Assembly: GCA_013415695.1 (NCBI GenBank)
Contig: JAAEEP010000009.1
Coordinates: 1-64,000, forward strand
Direction: 5' to 3'
DNA: 64,000 nt
From: Methanomassiliicoccales archaeon
Lineage (GTDB): Archaea; Thermoplasmatota; Thermoplasmata; Methanomassiliicoccales; JAAEEP01
The notes below the pieces were generated by a model. It made no database searches, was not told where the DNA came from, and worked only from the letters and a program-made list of their open reading frames with translations. The position numbers and the translations under genes are program-made. How positions within the stretch are numbered: position 1 is the stretch's first letter; each line of letters opens with the position of its first letter. This document shows, piece after piece, positions 51,948-61,812 of this stretch.

Positions 51948-54866
51948 TTAGACAAGAAGCCTGTATTTGCCCTCGGGTATGAACATCTCAAACCTGACGC
52001 CCTCACCAGGAACGCCTACCTCGTGGATGGTTATGCCGGTTATCTCAAGAATATCCTTTACCATGAAAAGACCGTGCCCCAGGATCTCATCGAATAGATG
52101 GGACTTGTCCTTCAACGTGATGCCCGTTCCATCGTCCTCGTAGATCAGTTTGAGCCCGGAGGGGATTGGCTCGTAATAGACCTTGATGACTGATACTCGT
52201 TCCCCATGACGGCAGGAGTTGTCCAAGAGGTTGTGGAATACCTTCACCAACATGGGATCGGCAAATATCTCGAGACCTCCCAACTTGCGGTAGATGTCGA
52301 TATCTTGCAGCTCTACGGTGGAGGCTCCGTTCACGAAGGCCTCCTCAGCCCTGATCCAGGTCGGTTCCCTCGTCCCCATTCGCTCGTAGTCCTTGCCGAA
52401 CTCGAGGAAGTAGATGATGTTCTCACCTGCTGAAAGGGCACGGTCGATCCGCTCCATGACATCTGGATTATCGACCTTCATCTTAGCAATCTCGAGATGC
52501 CCGAATAGAGTTGTGAGTTGATTCATGAGATCGTGCCTTGTCACGCTTCCCAAGAGGTTGAGCTTCTTGTTGGCTGCCTCGAGGGCCTCCATCATCATGT
52601 TCCTCTCCCTATTGTCGCGGAAGATGCCCGCCAGGAGAGTCCTGTCTCCACTGTTTATCGCGATAGAGTTTATGTCGACCGGTATGATCTCCCCGCCCTT
52701 TCCTCTGATATGAACATTGGTGCTAACGCTGCTTCCATTCATCATCGTCTCGCCGAAACTCTCAATGATCTCCATCGTCTCAAGGAAAGGAAGCTGTTTC
52801 ATATTGAAATGGATAAGATCCTCCTTGGTGTAACCAGTGAGGTCCCTGAAAGCCTTGTTCGACTCGATTGCATTACCGTCAGTGTCCACCAGGAGAATGC
52901 CATCTGCTGATTGATTGATGATGCTCCTGTACTTCTCCTCACTCTCGAGAAGGAGGTACTCTGCGATCTTCCTCTCGTTGATGTCCTCGAACATAGAAAT
53001 TATCATTTCGGGGATACCTTCGCTGTTCCTGATCACCAATGTGGTCTGCTGAACCCACACGTAGACTCCGTCCTTTCTTCGGATCCTCAGGTCATTGACA
53101 AAGTGATCCATCCGTCCCTCAATCATATCCTGGAATTTCCCGAGTTGGAGTTTTAGATCATCAGGGTGGACGAATTCAACGACATCATTCAGATCTCTGG
53201 CATCATCGATGGTATACCCAAGAATTCTATTAGAAGCAGGATTCAAGCCCATCAGTATTCCCGCTCCGTCCGTGATCATGATGCCCAGGGCGGAGTGATC
53301 GAAGAGGCTCCTGAAGGTCGATTCGCTTTTCTGGAGAGCGCGTTCAGCCCGCCTTCTTTCTGTGATGTCTCTGATCAGGCTTATCGTTCTCTCGAAGTTC
53401 CCTTCATTATCATAAATCGCGGAGGAGTTGATGCCCACGTCAATGATCGATCCGTCCTTCCTTACCATCTTGTACTCATTGTTTTGAGAGTCTCCCTCCT
53501 CGATGATTTTCTGGAGGGCTGCCTTGACTTTCTTGTGATAGTCTGGATGGATTGTCAGAATCATGTTCTGCCCTATGAATTCTTCCCGCTTGTATCCAAG
53601 CACCTCCTCAACTCGAGAATTGCAGTCAACGATGATTCCTGCAGAGTCGACGGAGACGATGAGATTGGCCGCAGTCTCGAAGATCTTTCGATACTTCTCC
53701 TCGCTGCGCCTCAACGCATCATCTCGCTTGATCCGGTCCTCAATTGACCAGAAGTAGATCAGGATCATCTCATCTGTTGGATGGACCCTGATCTCGAACC
53801 AGTGCTTCTTCCCACTGATCTCAAGGTCTATCTCAAGTTGGACACTATCGCCCGTGATGACCCGATTGGCCAGCTCATCATTGTATAATCGGACTATCCA
53901 GGGAAAGGTCTCTAGGAACTCCTTGCCAATGACGCTTTCCCTAGTCACACCCAATAGGTCCTCCGCAGCCTTGTTGAAGTAGGTAATGATCAGATCGTAG
54001 TCAATAGCCACGAAGGCGTCAGCAGAAGCGTCCAGTATTTCCCTGATCTTCCCTTCGGACTCGACCAAGGCCCTCTCGGCCTTCTTGCGTTCGGTCACCT
54101 CATTCCCTATCGCTAGGATGCCGATTCTATTACCATCACCGTCGAGGAGTGCTTTATTGGTCCAGGATACCCAGACCCTGGTCCCATCACTGAGCATGTT
54201 CTCGTTCTCGTTCAATCTGAATGCTTCGGGATTCTCGCTGACGCCTCTGATCATGGCCGCCATGTCCTTCCCGTTGGAATCAATTTCGGGCACGATCGAG
54301 CCGACCACGCAGCGACCCACGAGCTCTTCCTCAGAGTAGCCAAAGAAATTCAGACCGAATTCATTCATGAAGATTATCTTGCCGTCCAGATCCCTCTCCA
54401 TGATGATTACGTTCGCACATTCCACTAGCTGCCTGTAGCTCTCCTCGCTCCTGAAGAGCTCCTCCTCGACATGACTCGATCTGACCGAGCGGACAATCAT
54501 GTTGCTAAGCTCCGCGAACTGGGCCTCCGTCGATCCTCCTTTCTGGATATAGAATTCCGCACCGTTGTTCAGAGCATCTATGGCAACTTCCTCACGGTCC
54601 TTGCCTGTGAAAAGAATGAACGGTGTGCTAACGCCCATTTCCTTGATGGCCTTTAGAAGCTCAAGGCCATCCATGTTTGGCATCATATAGTCCGAGACGA
54701 TAACGTCGAAATGCTCTCTTCTGATCCTGTCGAGAGCCCTTGGAGAGAAAGTCTCGATCTCGACAACACAGTTGCCCAAATCCTCAAGGTAGGTCTTTGC
54801 CAGTTCAGCGTAAATCTCCTCGTCGTCGATGTAGAGTACCCTTGGCCTTGGTGATTGTGTTTCCAT
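51948..54866 (-). CDS. Hybrid sensor histidine kinase: receiver, five PAS, kinase core
   Basis: A 972-residue cytosolic sensor. A receiver domain fills about 8-125, with acidic pair 14-15, phospho-Asp at 59 and Lys in T-G-K. Five PAS domains run from about 140 to 765, several closing with the PAC pattern (D-I-T-E-R-R). A His-kinase dimerisation segment (T-R-H-D-L-M-N-Q-L) is near 785, and the ATPase has N-box H-N-L-L-D-N-S, D-D-G-T-G-I and a G-H-G-L-F loop. It has no membrane helix. The receiver at the N-terminus suggests input from another kinase; no output regulator is near. A perfect 8-bp palindrome lies in the leader. Confidence 0.9.
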   Translation of the reverse strand: METQSPRPRVLYIDDEEIYAELAKTYLEDLGNCVVEIETFSPRALDRIRREHFDVIVSDYMMPNMDGLELLKAIKEMGVSTPFILFTGKDREEVAIDALNNGAEFYIQKGGSTEAQFAELSNMIVRSVRSSHVEEELFRSEESYRQLVECANVIIMERDLDGKIIFMNEFGLNFFGYSEEELVGRCVVGSIVPEIDSNGKDMAAMIRGVSENPEAFRLNENENMLSDGTRVWVSWTNKALLDGDGNRIGILAIGNEVTERKKAERALVESEGKIREILDASADAFVAIDYDLIITYFNKAAEDLLGVTRESVIGKEFLETFPWIVRLYNDELANRVITGDSVQLEIDLEISGKKHWFEIRVHPTDEMILIYFWSIEDRIKRDDALRRSEEKYRKIFETAANLIVSVDSAGIIVDCNSRVEEVLGYKREEFIGQNMILTIHPDYHKKVKAALQKIIEEGDSQNNEYKMVRKDGSIIDVGINSSAIYDNEGNFERTISLIRDITERRRAERALQKSESTFRSLFDHSALGIMITDGAGILMGLNPASNRILGYTIDDARDLNDVVEFVHPDDLKLQLGKFQDMIEGRMDHFVNDLRIRRKDGVYVWVQQTTLVIRNSEGIPEMIISMFEDINERKIAEYLLLESEEKYRSIINQSADGILLVDTDGNAIESNKAFRDLTGYTKEDLIHFNMKQLPFLETMEIIESFGETMMNGSSVSTNVHIRGKGGEIIPVDINSIAINSGDRTLLAGIFRDNRERNMMMEALEAANKKLNLLGSVTRHDLMNQLTTLFGHLEIAKMKVDNPDVMERIDRALSAGENIIYFLEFGKDYERMGTREPTWIRAEEAFVNGASTVELQDIDIYRKLGGLEIFADPMLVKVFHNLLDNSCRHGERVSVIKVYYEPIPSGLKLIYEDDGTGITLKDKSHLFDEILGHGLFMVKDILEITGITIHEVGVPGEGVRFEMFIPEGKYRLLV

Positions 54867-54888
54867 GACGACATCCTCTCGTCGGGAA

Positions 54889-54910
54889 CCTGGTGAGTTT
54901 AATCACCAGG
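54889..54910. promoter_or_regulatory. Perfect 8-bp palindrome in the kinase leader
   Basis: CCTGGTGA (54889-54896) and TCACCAGG (54903-54910) flank a 6-nt GTTTAA loop. The element lies between the likely TATA box (TTATAAAT on the minus strand, about 54946-54953) and ATG 54866, so it would be transcribed about 13 nt into the leader. It could be a dimer-binding operator or an RNA hairpin masking initiation. Confidence 0.5.
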
Positions 54911-55037
54911 ATCATAGCTTTTGGAATTTCCAAACATCAGAGGCATTTATAATTCATACATTACCATTATCATTTTTGAGTTTAATGTCTGTTAATAAGA
55001 TGATTGCTCATTCTTCCTGGAAAAAACGACCTGTTGA

Positions 55038-55820
55038 CTAGATCAACTCTCTCATTGACATCAGTAGGAGACGGAAATCTGCTGCTCTTGGCACTGTATC
55101 CACCCTCACGCCTTCCTCTTCCAAAGCCTTCCTTGTGGGATTGCCTATGGCTCCCACAACCGCGTTCTTCATCATTTCCATGGCCGCCTCCTTGCCTAAC
55201 CTTCTCCTTCCAGCTTCCAGAATGGTTTTAGCGGAAAGGGAGCTTGTGAAAGCGAACCCGTCTATACCGCCAGAGTTGCCCTTATCCAGGAGTGCAATCA
55301 CATCATTCCCGTCCAGATTCTTTCTGAGGTGATAGACAGCTACTTCTTCTACAAGGCCACCCGATTCTCTCAAACCTTTGGGCAGGATCTTAGAGCCCAT
55401 GTCAGAGCGAAGGATCCAGATCCTTCTTCCTTTGATCATGTCCCGAGGGATGTCTCTGACCATTCCCTCTGAGGAGAACTCATCGGGCATGATGGCCACC
55501 TCCACCCCCTCGCTTACCAGTGGGGCACGGGTATGGAGTCCGATGACCAGAACGTCGATCGAGCGCAGAATTTCCAGCATCTCATCACCCCTTCCCCGGG
55601 CTTGAGCCAACTCCATGGCTGCCTCCACCCCTGATGCCGAGGTGAAGGCTACCGCGTCCACCTTTCCTTCAGAGGCGCTCTCTATGAACCTAGTGAATGA
55701 ATGGCTGTCGTTGATGACGATCTCAACGGGTGAGGCACAGATGGGTTCGAGACCTAGCTCTCTAGCGATGTCCGCGGATTTCAGAAGCCTGTCCCTAGGC
55801 CTCATCACCGCGACCCTCAT
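55038..55820 (-). CDS. hemD: Uroporphyrinogen-III synthase
   Basis: A 260-residue cyclising enzyme converting hydroxymethylbilane to uroporphyrinogen III. The sequence is typically divergent, but F-T-S-A-S-G-V-E-A near residue 60, I-G-x-x-T-R/T-x-A (I-G-L-H-T-R-A-P) and the late G-N-P-T-R-K-A-L-E-E-E-G-V-R-V-D pattern fit HemD. It is the last gene of the operon, with start overlapping sumT by 4 bp, which supports the assignment. The product feeds the methyltransferase upstream. Confidence 0.85.
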   Translation of the reverse strand: MRVAVMRPRDRLLKSADIARELGLEPICASPVEIVINDSHSFTRFIESASEGKVDAVAFTSASGVEAAMELAQARGRGDEMLEILRSIDVLVIGLHTRAPLVSEGVEVAIMPDEFSSEGMVRDIPRDMIKGRRIWILRSDMGSKILPKGLRESGGLVEEVAVYHLRKNLDGNDVIALLDKGNSGGIDGFAFTSSLSAKTILEAGRRRLGKEAAMEMMKNAVVGAIGNPTRKALEEEGVRVDTVPRAADFRLLLMSMRELI

Positions 55821-56575
55821 TCAAGATCCCCCAGCCATTCTCTCATCGTAGCCACTCCACCCACTACGATGATCGATGGCGCATGGACATCTTCCTTTTC
55901 GCATAGTTCTGCAATACTTACCAATGTCCCCATGATAACCCTCTGATCGGTAGTGGAACCTTTTTCGATGACCGCGACCGTCGTGGAAGAGTCCATGCCT
56001 CCATTGATCAGATTGTCCATGTTGCTCCGGAGGTTGCTCATTCCCATGAGTATCACAATCGTACCTCCCAGATCGGCAAGAGACGACCAATTGACCGTCT
56101 CCTTGCCCTTATGGATGCCTTCGTGCCCGGTCACAAAGGTCACCGTGGACGAATGATCGCGATGGGTCACAGGGATACCAGCAAGACCCGGTACAGAGAT
56201 AGCGGATGTCACGCCAGGTACCAAATGGACCCTGATGCCCTCTCTGATCAGCATCTCCGCTTCCTCCCCACCCCTGCCGAACAGGAAGGGATCTCCTCCT
56301 TTCAGGCGGACTACCAGATTTCCAAGCTTGGCCTTCCTCACGAGAATATTATTGATCTCCTCCTGATCCGCTTTATGGTGTCCGCCTGTCTTCCCCACAT
56401 CAATGATCTCTGCTTCATCCCGCGCAAGTGAAAGCAGCTCCATGGGAATCAGAGAATCATGGACGATCACATCCGCCCTGGAGATGAGCTCTTTTCCCCT
56501 TATTGTGATCAGATCAGGCGCCCCAGGTCCAGCCCCCACAAGGAACACCCTGCCTTTCGTTTCCCCGGATCTCAT
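55817..56575 (-). CDS. sumT: Uroporphyrinogen-III C-methyltransferase
   Basis: A 252-residue SAM-dependent enzyme making precorrin-2 by methylation at C2 and C7. It has [12 protein letters not shown] near residue 12, D-A-x-V-x-D-x-L (D-V-I-V-H-D-S-L), [16 protein letters not shown] near 90 and P-V-T-H-R-D-H-S. It lies between hemC and hemD with 4-bp overlaps on both sides. Precorrin-2 is the branch point to siroheme, F430 and cobamides; the enzyme channels all tetrapyrrole to that branch, not to protoporphyrin by the classical route. Confidence 0.93.
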   Translation of the reverse strand: MRSGETKGRVFLVGAGPGAPDLITIRGKELISRADVIVHDSLIPMELLSLARDEAEIIDVGKTGGHHKADQEEINNILVRKAKLGNLVVRLKGGDPFLFGRGGEEAEMLIREGIRVHLVPGVTSAISVPGLAGIPVTHRDHSSTVTFVTGHEGIHKGKETVNWSSLADLGGTIVILMGMSNLRSNMDNLINGGMDSSTTVAVIEKGSTTDQRVIMGTLVSIAELCEKEDVHAPSIIVVGGVATMREWLGDLE

Positions 56576-57447
56576 ATCTCCAATCCCCTCCTGAGCCTAT
56601 GAACGATTGATTCTAGTTTGTCCTCTATCTCTTCGAATCCAAGGACCTCATCCAGTCTGACGCACTTTCGCCCGTCGGGTGAGAGGGCCGCCGCCAACAT
56701 TCTGATGGCGACGCTAGTGGAAATGGCCAAGATACCTATGGGGACGGAACATCCACCCCCCAGAAGCCGAAGGACCTTCCGCTCCAGGTCCACCTCCCTA
56801 CTGGTCGGGGGATGATCGACCGTTCTCACCATGCTCGCGATCGGGTCACCATTCCTGCAGACAGCGGCAATGGCCCCCTGTCCCGGGGCTGGAACGAATA
56901 TCTGTGGATCGAGAAGGCGATATTCTTCCTCCAGGTTCAGCCTCAGGAGGCCGGCTCTTGCAAGGACTATTGCGTCATATTTGCCTTCCTTCATCTTCCT
57001 TATCCGGGTGGGAACGTTTCCCCTGATGTCCACCATCTCCAGGTCGGATCTGCGATTGAGAAGCATCGCCGCTCTTCGAACTGACGAGGTACCCACCCTT
57101 GCACCGGGAGGCAGATCGTCCAAGGCGATGTTCGGGAGGATGACATCCTCCACGGGCCCTCTGGGAAGCACCGCACATATACCAGTTCCATCTGTGGAAT
57201 CAACTGGCATGTCCTTCAGGCTGTTCACCACTACGTCCACATTCCCCTCAAGGAGCTGCTGCTCGAGCTCCTTCACGAAGGCTCCATAGCCCCCAAGCGA
57301 GCCAAGTGGACGGTCAGTGACCTTGTCACCTGTGGTCTTCACGATCCTCACCTCCACCTCCTCGTCTGGAAAATGTCCTTTGAACCGTTCGACGAAGAGT
57401 TCTGTCTGGGCAAGAGCCAGCCTGCTTCCCCTAGTGCCAATTATCAT
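56572..57447 (-). CDS. hemC: Porphobilinogen deaminase (hydroxymethylbilane synthase)
   Basis: A 291-residue enzyme polymerising four porphobilinogen units. [12 protein letters not shown] opens the protein, R-V-G-T-S-S-V-R-R is the anion-binding loop, and the dipyrromethane cofactor Cys lies in G-G-G-C-S-V-P-I-G. The length is typical of archaeal HemC. The start and stop each overlap a neighbour by 4 bp in the tetrapyrrole operon. Confidence 0.95.
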   Translation of the reverse strand: MIIGTRGSRLALAQTELFVERFKGHFPDEEVEVRIVKTTGDKVTDRPLGSLGGYGAFVKELEQQLLEGNVDVVVNSLKDMPVDSTDGTGICAVLPRGPVEDVILPNIALDDLPPGARVGTSSVRRAAMLLNRRSDLEMVDIRGNVPTRIRKMKEGKYDAIVLARAGLLRLNLEEEYRLLDPQIFVPAPGQGAIAAVCRNGDPIASMVRTVDHPPTSREVDLERKVLRLLGGGCSVPIGILAISTSVAIRMLAAALSPDGRKCVRLDEVLGFEEIEDKLESIVHRLRRGLEI

Positions 57448-58721
57448 AATGCGTCCTCAAGTGCCTCGCCATAGGCCTCCACCGTGAGATCGATCTCAGC
57501 GTCGGTGTGAGCCGTGGAGATAAAGTTGGTCTCGAACTGCGAAGGCGGCAGATAGATCCCTCTGTTCATTAGACCGAGAAACAGTTCCCTGAAGGCCGAG
57601 GTGTCGCAGGACCTCGCTCCCGCGTAGTTCTTGACCTCCCCATCAGTGAGGAACAGCTGGAACATCGAGCCGACGCCCTGGGCTCGGAAGGGCAGTCCCA
57701 TCTCTTCGATGACTTTCATGAGACCGTACCGCATCTGCTCCCCCTTGCGCTCCAGTTCTTCATAACCAAGGGTGCGCATCTTCTTGATGGTGGCGATACC
57801 GGCGGTCAGGCTCATGGGATTCCCGCTGAATGTCCCGGCTTGATAGACCTTGCCCGTGGGGGAAACCATCGACATGATCTCTTCCGAGCCGCCGAAAATG
57901 CCTATCGGAAGGCCGCCTCCCACCACCTTGCCCAGGATGGTCATGTCAGCCCTCACTCCGAATCGCTGCTGAGCCCCTCCAAGGGCCAATCTGAAACCGG
58001 TGATCACCTCATCCAGAATGAGGAGGATGTCGTTTTCCGTGGTCGCTTCCCTGAGACCTTGTAAGTAACCTTCCTCCGGCGGTATCGGTCCGGCATTGCC
58101 GATCACTGGCTCGATGATGATGGCGGCCACTTCACCCTTATTCTCCATGATTGCAGTTCTGACCGCTTCGAGGTCATTGAACGGGACCAGCAGGGTGTTG
58201 CTGGTGACCTCTTCGGGAACTCCCAGAGAGTCCGGGGAACTGTGTGTAGTTGCTCCGGATCCCGCCTTCACCAGTACCGAGTCGTGGGCACCGTGGAACG
58301 CGCCCTCGATCTTGATGAACTTCTTCCTTCCGGTGAAGCCCCTAGCCACCCGGATAGCGTGCATGGTTGCCTCAGTTCCAGTGTTCACGATGCGGAGCAT
58401 CTCCACCGAAGGGAACGCACCCCTGATAAGTTCGGCCATCTCTATCTCCAGGGCGATGGGGGCGCCGTAGAGCATGCCCCTCGGTGCCTGTTCCCTGACC
58501 GCATTAACCACGTCAGGGTCAGCGTGACCCAATATGAGTGGTCCAAACCCCATGCAGTAATCGATATACTCGTTTCCGTCCACGTCCCATACCTTGGCCC
58601 CTGATCCCTTGGCTATGTACGAGGGATACGGCTTGAAGGCCCTTACCGGGCTTGAAACTCCCCCTGGCATGAGGATCTTTGCCCTATCGTATAGCTCCTT
58701 CGATCTTTTCCTCTCCTTCAT
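57444..58721 (-). CDS. hemL: Glutamate-1-semialdehyde 2,1-aminomutase
   Basis: A 425-residue PLP enzyme forming 5-aminolevulinate by the C5 pathway with HemA. N-S-P-V-R-like (G-V-S-S-P-V-R-A-F) near the start, T-G-T-E-A-T-M-H-A-I-R, D-E-V-I-T-G-F-R and the PLP lysine in L-G-K-V-V-G-G-G-L-P-I-G identify it. ATG 58721, one base after the hemB stop, begins the normal family N-terminus; ATG 58748 would add 9 residues inside hemB. C-terminal E-T-N-F-I-S-T-A-H fits the family. Confidence 0.95.
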   Translation of the reverse strand: MKERKRSKELYDRAKILMPGGVSSPVRAFKPYPSYIAKGSGAKVWDVDGNEYIDYCMGFGPLILGHADPDVVNAVREQAPRGMLYGAPIALEIEMAELIRGAFPSVEMLRIVNTGTEATMHAIRVARGFTGRKKFIKIEGAFHGAHDSVLVKAGSGATTHSSPDSLGVPEEVTSNTLLVPFNDLEAVRTAIMENKGEVAAIIIEPVIGNAGPIPPEEGYLQGLREATTENDILLILDEVITGFRLALGGAQQRFGVRADMTILGKVVGGGLPIGIFGGSEEIMSMVSPTGKVYQAGTFSGNPMSLTAGIATIKKMRTLGYEELERKGEQMRYGLMKVIEEMGLPFRAQGVGSMFQLFLTDGEVKNYAGARSCDTSAFRELFLGLMNRGIYLPPSQFETNFISTAHTDAEIDLTVEAYGEALEDAL

Positions 58722-58722
58722 G

Positions 58723-59691
58723 TCAATCCCTAAGTCTCTCCGCCACATCCTTGGCGAAGTATGTGAGGATTATGTCCGCACCAGCCCTCTTGATGGAGGT
58801 CAAGGTCTCCATCATTACCCTATCACGGTCCATCCATCCATTCTGGGAGGCGGCCATAATCATGGAGTATTCCCCGCTCACATTGTAGGCCGCAACCGGA
58901 AGATTGAACATCTGCTTGATGTCCCTGATCACATCCAGATAGGCCAGGGCGGGCTTCACCATGACGATATCAGCACCTTCCGCAATGTCCATCTCCACCT
59001 CGCGTATCGCCTCCCTTGCGTTCGCGGGATCCATCTGATGGGAGCGGCGATCGCCGAACTGGGGAGTGGATTCAGCGGCATCCCTGAAGGGTCCGTAGTA
59101 GGCGGATGCGTACTTTGCTGAGTAGGACATGAGGGGTATGTTGTCGAAGCCCTCGCGGTCAAGCGCCTGGCGAATTGCCGTTATCATGCCGTCCATCATT
59201 CCAGATGGGGCTATCATGTCCGCCCCCGCCTCCACTTGACTGAGAGCGGCCCGGGCGTACAGCTTCAATGTCTCATCGTTCAGTATCTCCCCACCCCTTA
59301 CCATGCCGCAGTGGCCGTGTGAGGTGTACTCGCAAAGGCAGAGGTCCGCAATCACCAGGATATCGCTCTCGGCCTTGATGCGTCTGATCGCTCCCTGGAT
59401 CACCCCGTCCTTGGTCCAAGCGCCGCTTCCCACATCGTCCTTTTTTCCGGGTATGCCGAACAGCATTATCGCCGGAATGCCAAGGTCCTCAGCTTCCTTG
59501 GCCTGATCCCCAGCCTGGTCCACAGGGTAAGAGAATATGCCAGGCATGGAGAGGATCTCCTTCGGCTGGTCGATGGTCTCGTTGAAGAACATTGGGTACA
59601 CCAGATCATTGACCGAAAGACGGGTCTCCCTGACCATGTCCCTAATCCTCGGGTTCATTCTCAATCTTCGCAATCTGACATCAGGAAACAT
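58723..59691 (-). CDS. hemB: Porphobilinogen synthase (5-aminolevulinate dehydratase)
   Basis: A 322-residue enzyme condensing two 5-aminolevulinate molecules. It is the zinc type: [14 protein letters not shown] supplies three Cys ligands near residue 120. The Schiff-base lysines lie in [12 protein letters not shown] and M-V-K-P-A-L-A-Y. It overlaps hemA by 11 bp, and hemL follows 1 bp after its stop. Confidence 0.95.
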   Translation of the reverse strand: MFPDVRLRRLRMNPRIRDMVRETRLSVNDLVYPMFFNETIDQPKEILSMPGIFSYPVDQAGDQAKEAEDLGIPAIMLFGIPGKKDDVGSGAWTKDGVIQGAIRRIKAESDILVIADLCLCEYTSHGHCGMVRGGEILNDETLKLYARAALSQVEAGADMIAPSGMMDGMITAIRQALDREGFDNIPLMSYSAKYASAYYGPFRDAAESTPQFGDRRSHQMDPANAREAIREVEMDIAEGADIVMVKPALAYLDVIRDIKQMFNLPVAAYNVSGEYSMIMAASQNGWMDRDRVMMETLTSIKRAGADIILTYFAKDVAERLRD

Positions 59692-60943
59692 TGTCCTCCT
59701 CCTTTATCTTGAATAGGAATCTTGCCAGCTCCATCATCTCTTCCCGCTCTTCACGTGAGGCTGATTTCAGGCTTTCTGTGGGATCGGCCAAGAATCGCTT
59801 GGTTAGCGAGGAGGCAAATTCATCCAGTATCTTCTGGTGGTCGCAATTCCCGTTTATTCGGTTCAGCGCCCGCCTAACCTCACGTTCCTTGATGTTATTG
59901 TATTTAAGATGAAGGGCCGATATCAGCTCTGAAGCACGCATCTCATCCAGTCTCTTTTCCAGGTACCCCAGTTCCTGGGTCACGATGAGCTCAGCTTTCT
60001 GGATCTCGAGGTTGCGACGGATCATGTTCTCCTTGGCCACGCCCCTTAAGCCATCGATATCATGGAGCCGCACGCCATCCAGCGAGCCGACCTCCGGGTC
60101 CACATTCCGTGGAAATGATATGTCGATGATCAATAGTTCCGTTCCACTCACTCGCCTGGAGAGTGCCTGCTCCACCCTTTCCCGGTCCAGGAGCATGTGG
60201 GGCGAGGAGGTCGCGACCAGCAGTATATCCATGCCTGGGAGGAAGTCGAATAGCCCATTGAATCTAATTGCCCTGCCTCCCAGATGGAATGCCAGCTCCA
60301 CCGCCCGTTCATAGGTTCGGTTGGACACGAAGATCGCGTTTGGTCCTTTGCCGATGAGATGCCTGGCAATTAACGTGGCCGTCTCACCTGCCCCCACCAC
60401 CAGGATGTTCCTTCCTTGCAGGGTGCCGAGTATGCTCTCGGCAAGCTCAACCGCTGCCGAGCCGACCGAGACCGTGCCCTTGTTGAGCAGAGTCTCGGCT
60501 CTCACCTTCTTGCCCACGGATATGGCCTTTCTGAATACCTGGGAAAGGACGGGCCCGCAGTATCCAAGTTCCTCCGCAGTCTCAAATGATGTCTTCACTT
60601 GAGCTTGGATCTGGTCCTCCCCAACAATGAGGGATTCCAGACCAGAGGCCACCCTTAGTAGATGAATTATGGAGTTCCTCCGGGCATGGAACTGGACCAG
60701 ATTGGAGAGATTGTCAAAGGGGATGTACCTGCTTATCAGGCGCTCCATCCCTTCCCTTGTGGCAGTCCGATCCGCTGTCACCGCGTACATCTCCACCCGA
60801 TTGCAGGTTCGAAGGACAACACACTCGCTGATGGCCTCCACCTGGCTCAGCTCGTGAAGAAGGGTCTCTGTCCCGACCTGGCCGATGAGCTCGAGGCAGG
60901 ACATGTCAGCGGATTTGTGGGTGATGTGAGCGCTGACTATCAT
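59681..60943 (-). CDS. hemA: Glutamyl-tRNA reductase
   Basis: A 420-residue NADPH enzyme reducing Glu-tRNA to glutamate-1-semialdehyde. The catalytic Cys lies in V-L-R-T-C-N-R-V-E near residue 46, with G-E-D-Q-I near 115, the NADPH loop V-V-G-A-G-E-T-A near 185 and [11 protein letters not shown]-terminal helical dimerisation domain is present. It follows the met8-like gene with a 4-bp overlap, so its expression is coupled to the siroheme branch. Confidence 0.95.
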   Translation of the reverse strand: MIVSAHITHKSADMSCLELIGQVGTETLLHELSQVEAISECVVLRTCNRVEMYAVTADRTATREGMERLISRYIPFDNLSNLVQFHARRNSIIHLLRVASGLESLIVGEDQIQAQVKTSFETAEELGYCGPVLSQVFRKAISVGKKVRAETLLNKGTVSVGSAAVELAESILGTLQGRNILVVGAGETATLIARHLIGKGPNAIFVSNRTYERAVELAFHLGGRAIRFNGLFDFLPGMDILLVATSSPHMLLDRERVEQALSRRVSGTELLIIDISFPRNVDPEVGSLDGVRLHDIDGLRGVAKENMIRRNLEIQKAELIVTQELGYLEKRLDEMRASELISALHLKYNNIKEREVRRALNRINGNCDHQKILDEFASSLTKRFLADPTESLKSASREEREEMMELARFLFKIKEEDNVS

Positions 60944-61560
60944 TCATCCTCTCTCCTTGCAACTTCCCTCGCCCTGTCAATCGCTCTCTCGTAAGATGCA
61001 TCAAGCAGTTTCCATGTCTCCTCATCATCAAGGACCGAGTGCAGGAGCCTTTCCCTCTCGCCTTGATCGCTGACTGTCGATCTCAGCTCGCTCCTGAGTT
61101 CCTGCAGGAGCTGGCCCATGAGTCCAATCTCGTCGTTCAGCTCCCTCTCCAACCTTTCCCTCAGGAAACTTGAAAGGGCGGGACTACTCCCCAGGGTCGA
61201 AATGGCCACCAGGTAGGTTCCCTTGTTCACCACCGAGGGTATCAGGAAGTTGCCCGCCCCATGGGCTTGGTTGAACAACTTGCCCTTCTCCTGGGCCATA
61301 TCGCAGATCATTTGGTTCAGAGCTTCATCGTCGGTAGCGGCGATCACGATGTCGCTCCTATCTACCAGTTCAACAACGTGGTCCATGGCCTCCCCCTCGA
61401 TCCTGCTTACTCTCAGGGAATCGAAACCCGGGTGGAATTCCCTTGACACCACTATGACATCAGCCTCATCCTCGAAGTACTTCGCCTTTCGAAGACCTAC
61501 ATCTCCTCCGCCGAAGACCACCACTCGCTTTTCCAGCAGATCGAGTACCAGGGGAAGCAT
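60940..61560 (-). CDS. Precorrin-2 dehydrogenase (Met8/CysG-N-like)
   Basis: A 206-residue NAD-dependent enzyme oxidising precorrin-2 to sirohydrochlorin. V-F-G-G-G-D-V-G-L-R-K-A is the NAD motif, I-A-A-T-D-D-E-A-L-N-Q-M carries the conserved Asp of the Met8/SirC active site, and I-P-S-V-V-N-K-G-T-Y-L-V-A-I-S-T-L-G-S-S-P is the family hallmark. It lacks a ferrochelatase half, so metal insertion needs a separate CbiX/CfbA-type enzyme, which is not in the window. It heads the seven-gene operon. Confidence 0.9.
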   Translation of the reverse strand: MLPLVLDLLEKRVVVFGGGDVGLRKAKYFEDEADVIVVSREFHPGFDSLRVSRIEGEAMDHVVELVDRSDIVIAATDDEALNQMICDMAQEKGKLFNQAHGAGNFLIPSVVNKGTYLVAISTLGSSPALSSFLRERLERELNDEIGLMGQLLQELRSELRSTVSDQGERERLLHSVLDDEETWKLLDASYERAIDRAREVARREDE

Positions 61561-61812
61561 CTAGACACCGATCACTCTACCTTCTTCAATCGAGTATTGG
61601 GCGGGAACATTGAAATCTTTTTTCGCCGGAGGCTTTCATCCTTGCACCTTCAATTCATTATGCTCATATTGCTCTAGTCAGACAATCTTCTGCATCAGAC
61701 GGCGAATGGCCATTTTGGCTGCTCAATGAGTTGAACGATCTTCACCCGAATTACGAAGGTATTCGCAGTAAAGGTAATGTGCCACCCCCTCATTTACTAG
61801 GAGGCGAGGAAT
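61561..61812. promoter_or_regulatory. Divergent promoter region between tetrapyrrole operon and CfbE-like gene
   Basis: A 252-bp non-coding gap. CTTATAATCG at about 61820 and TTCATTATGC at about 61653 are possible promoter elements. No convincing open frame lies inside. The space must carry both operon promoters. Confidence 0.4.
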
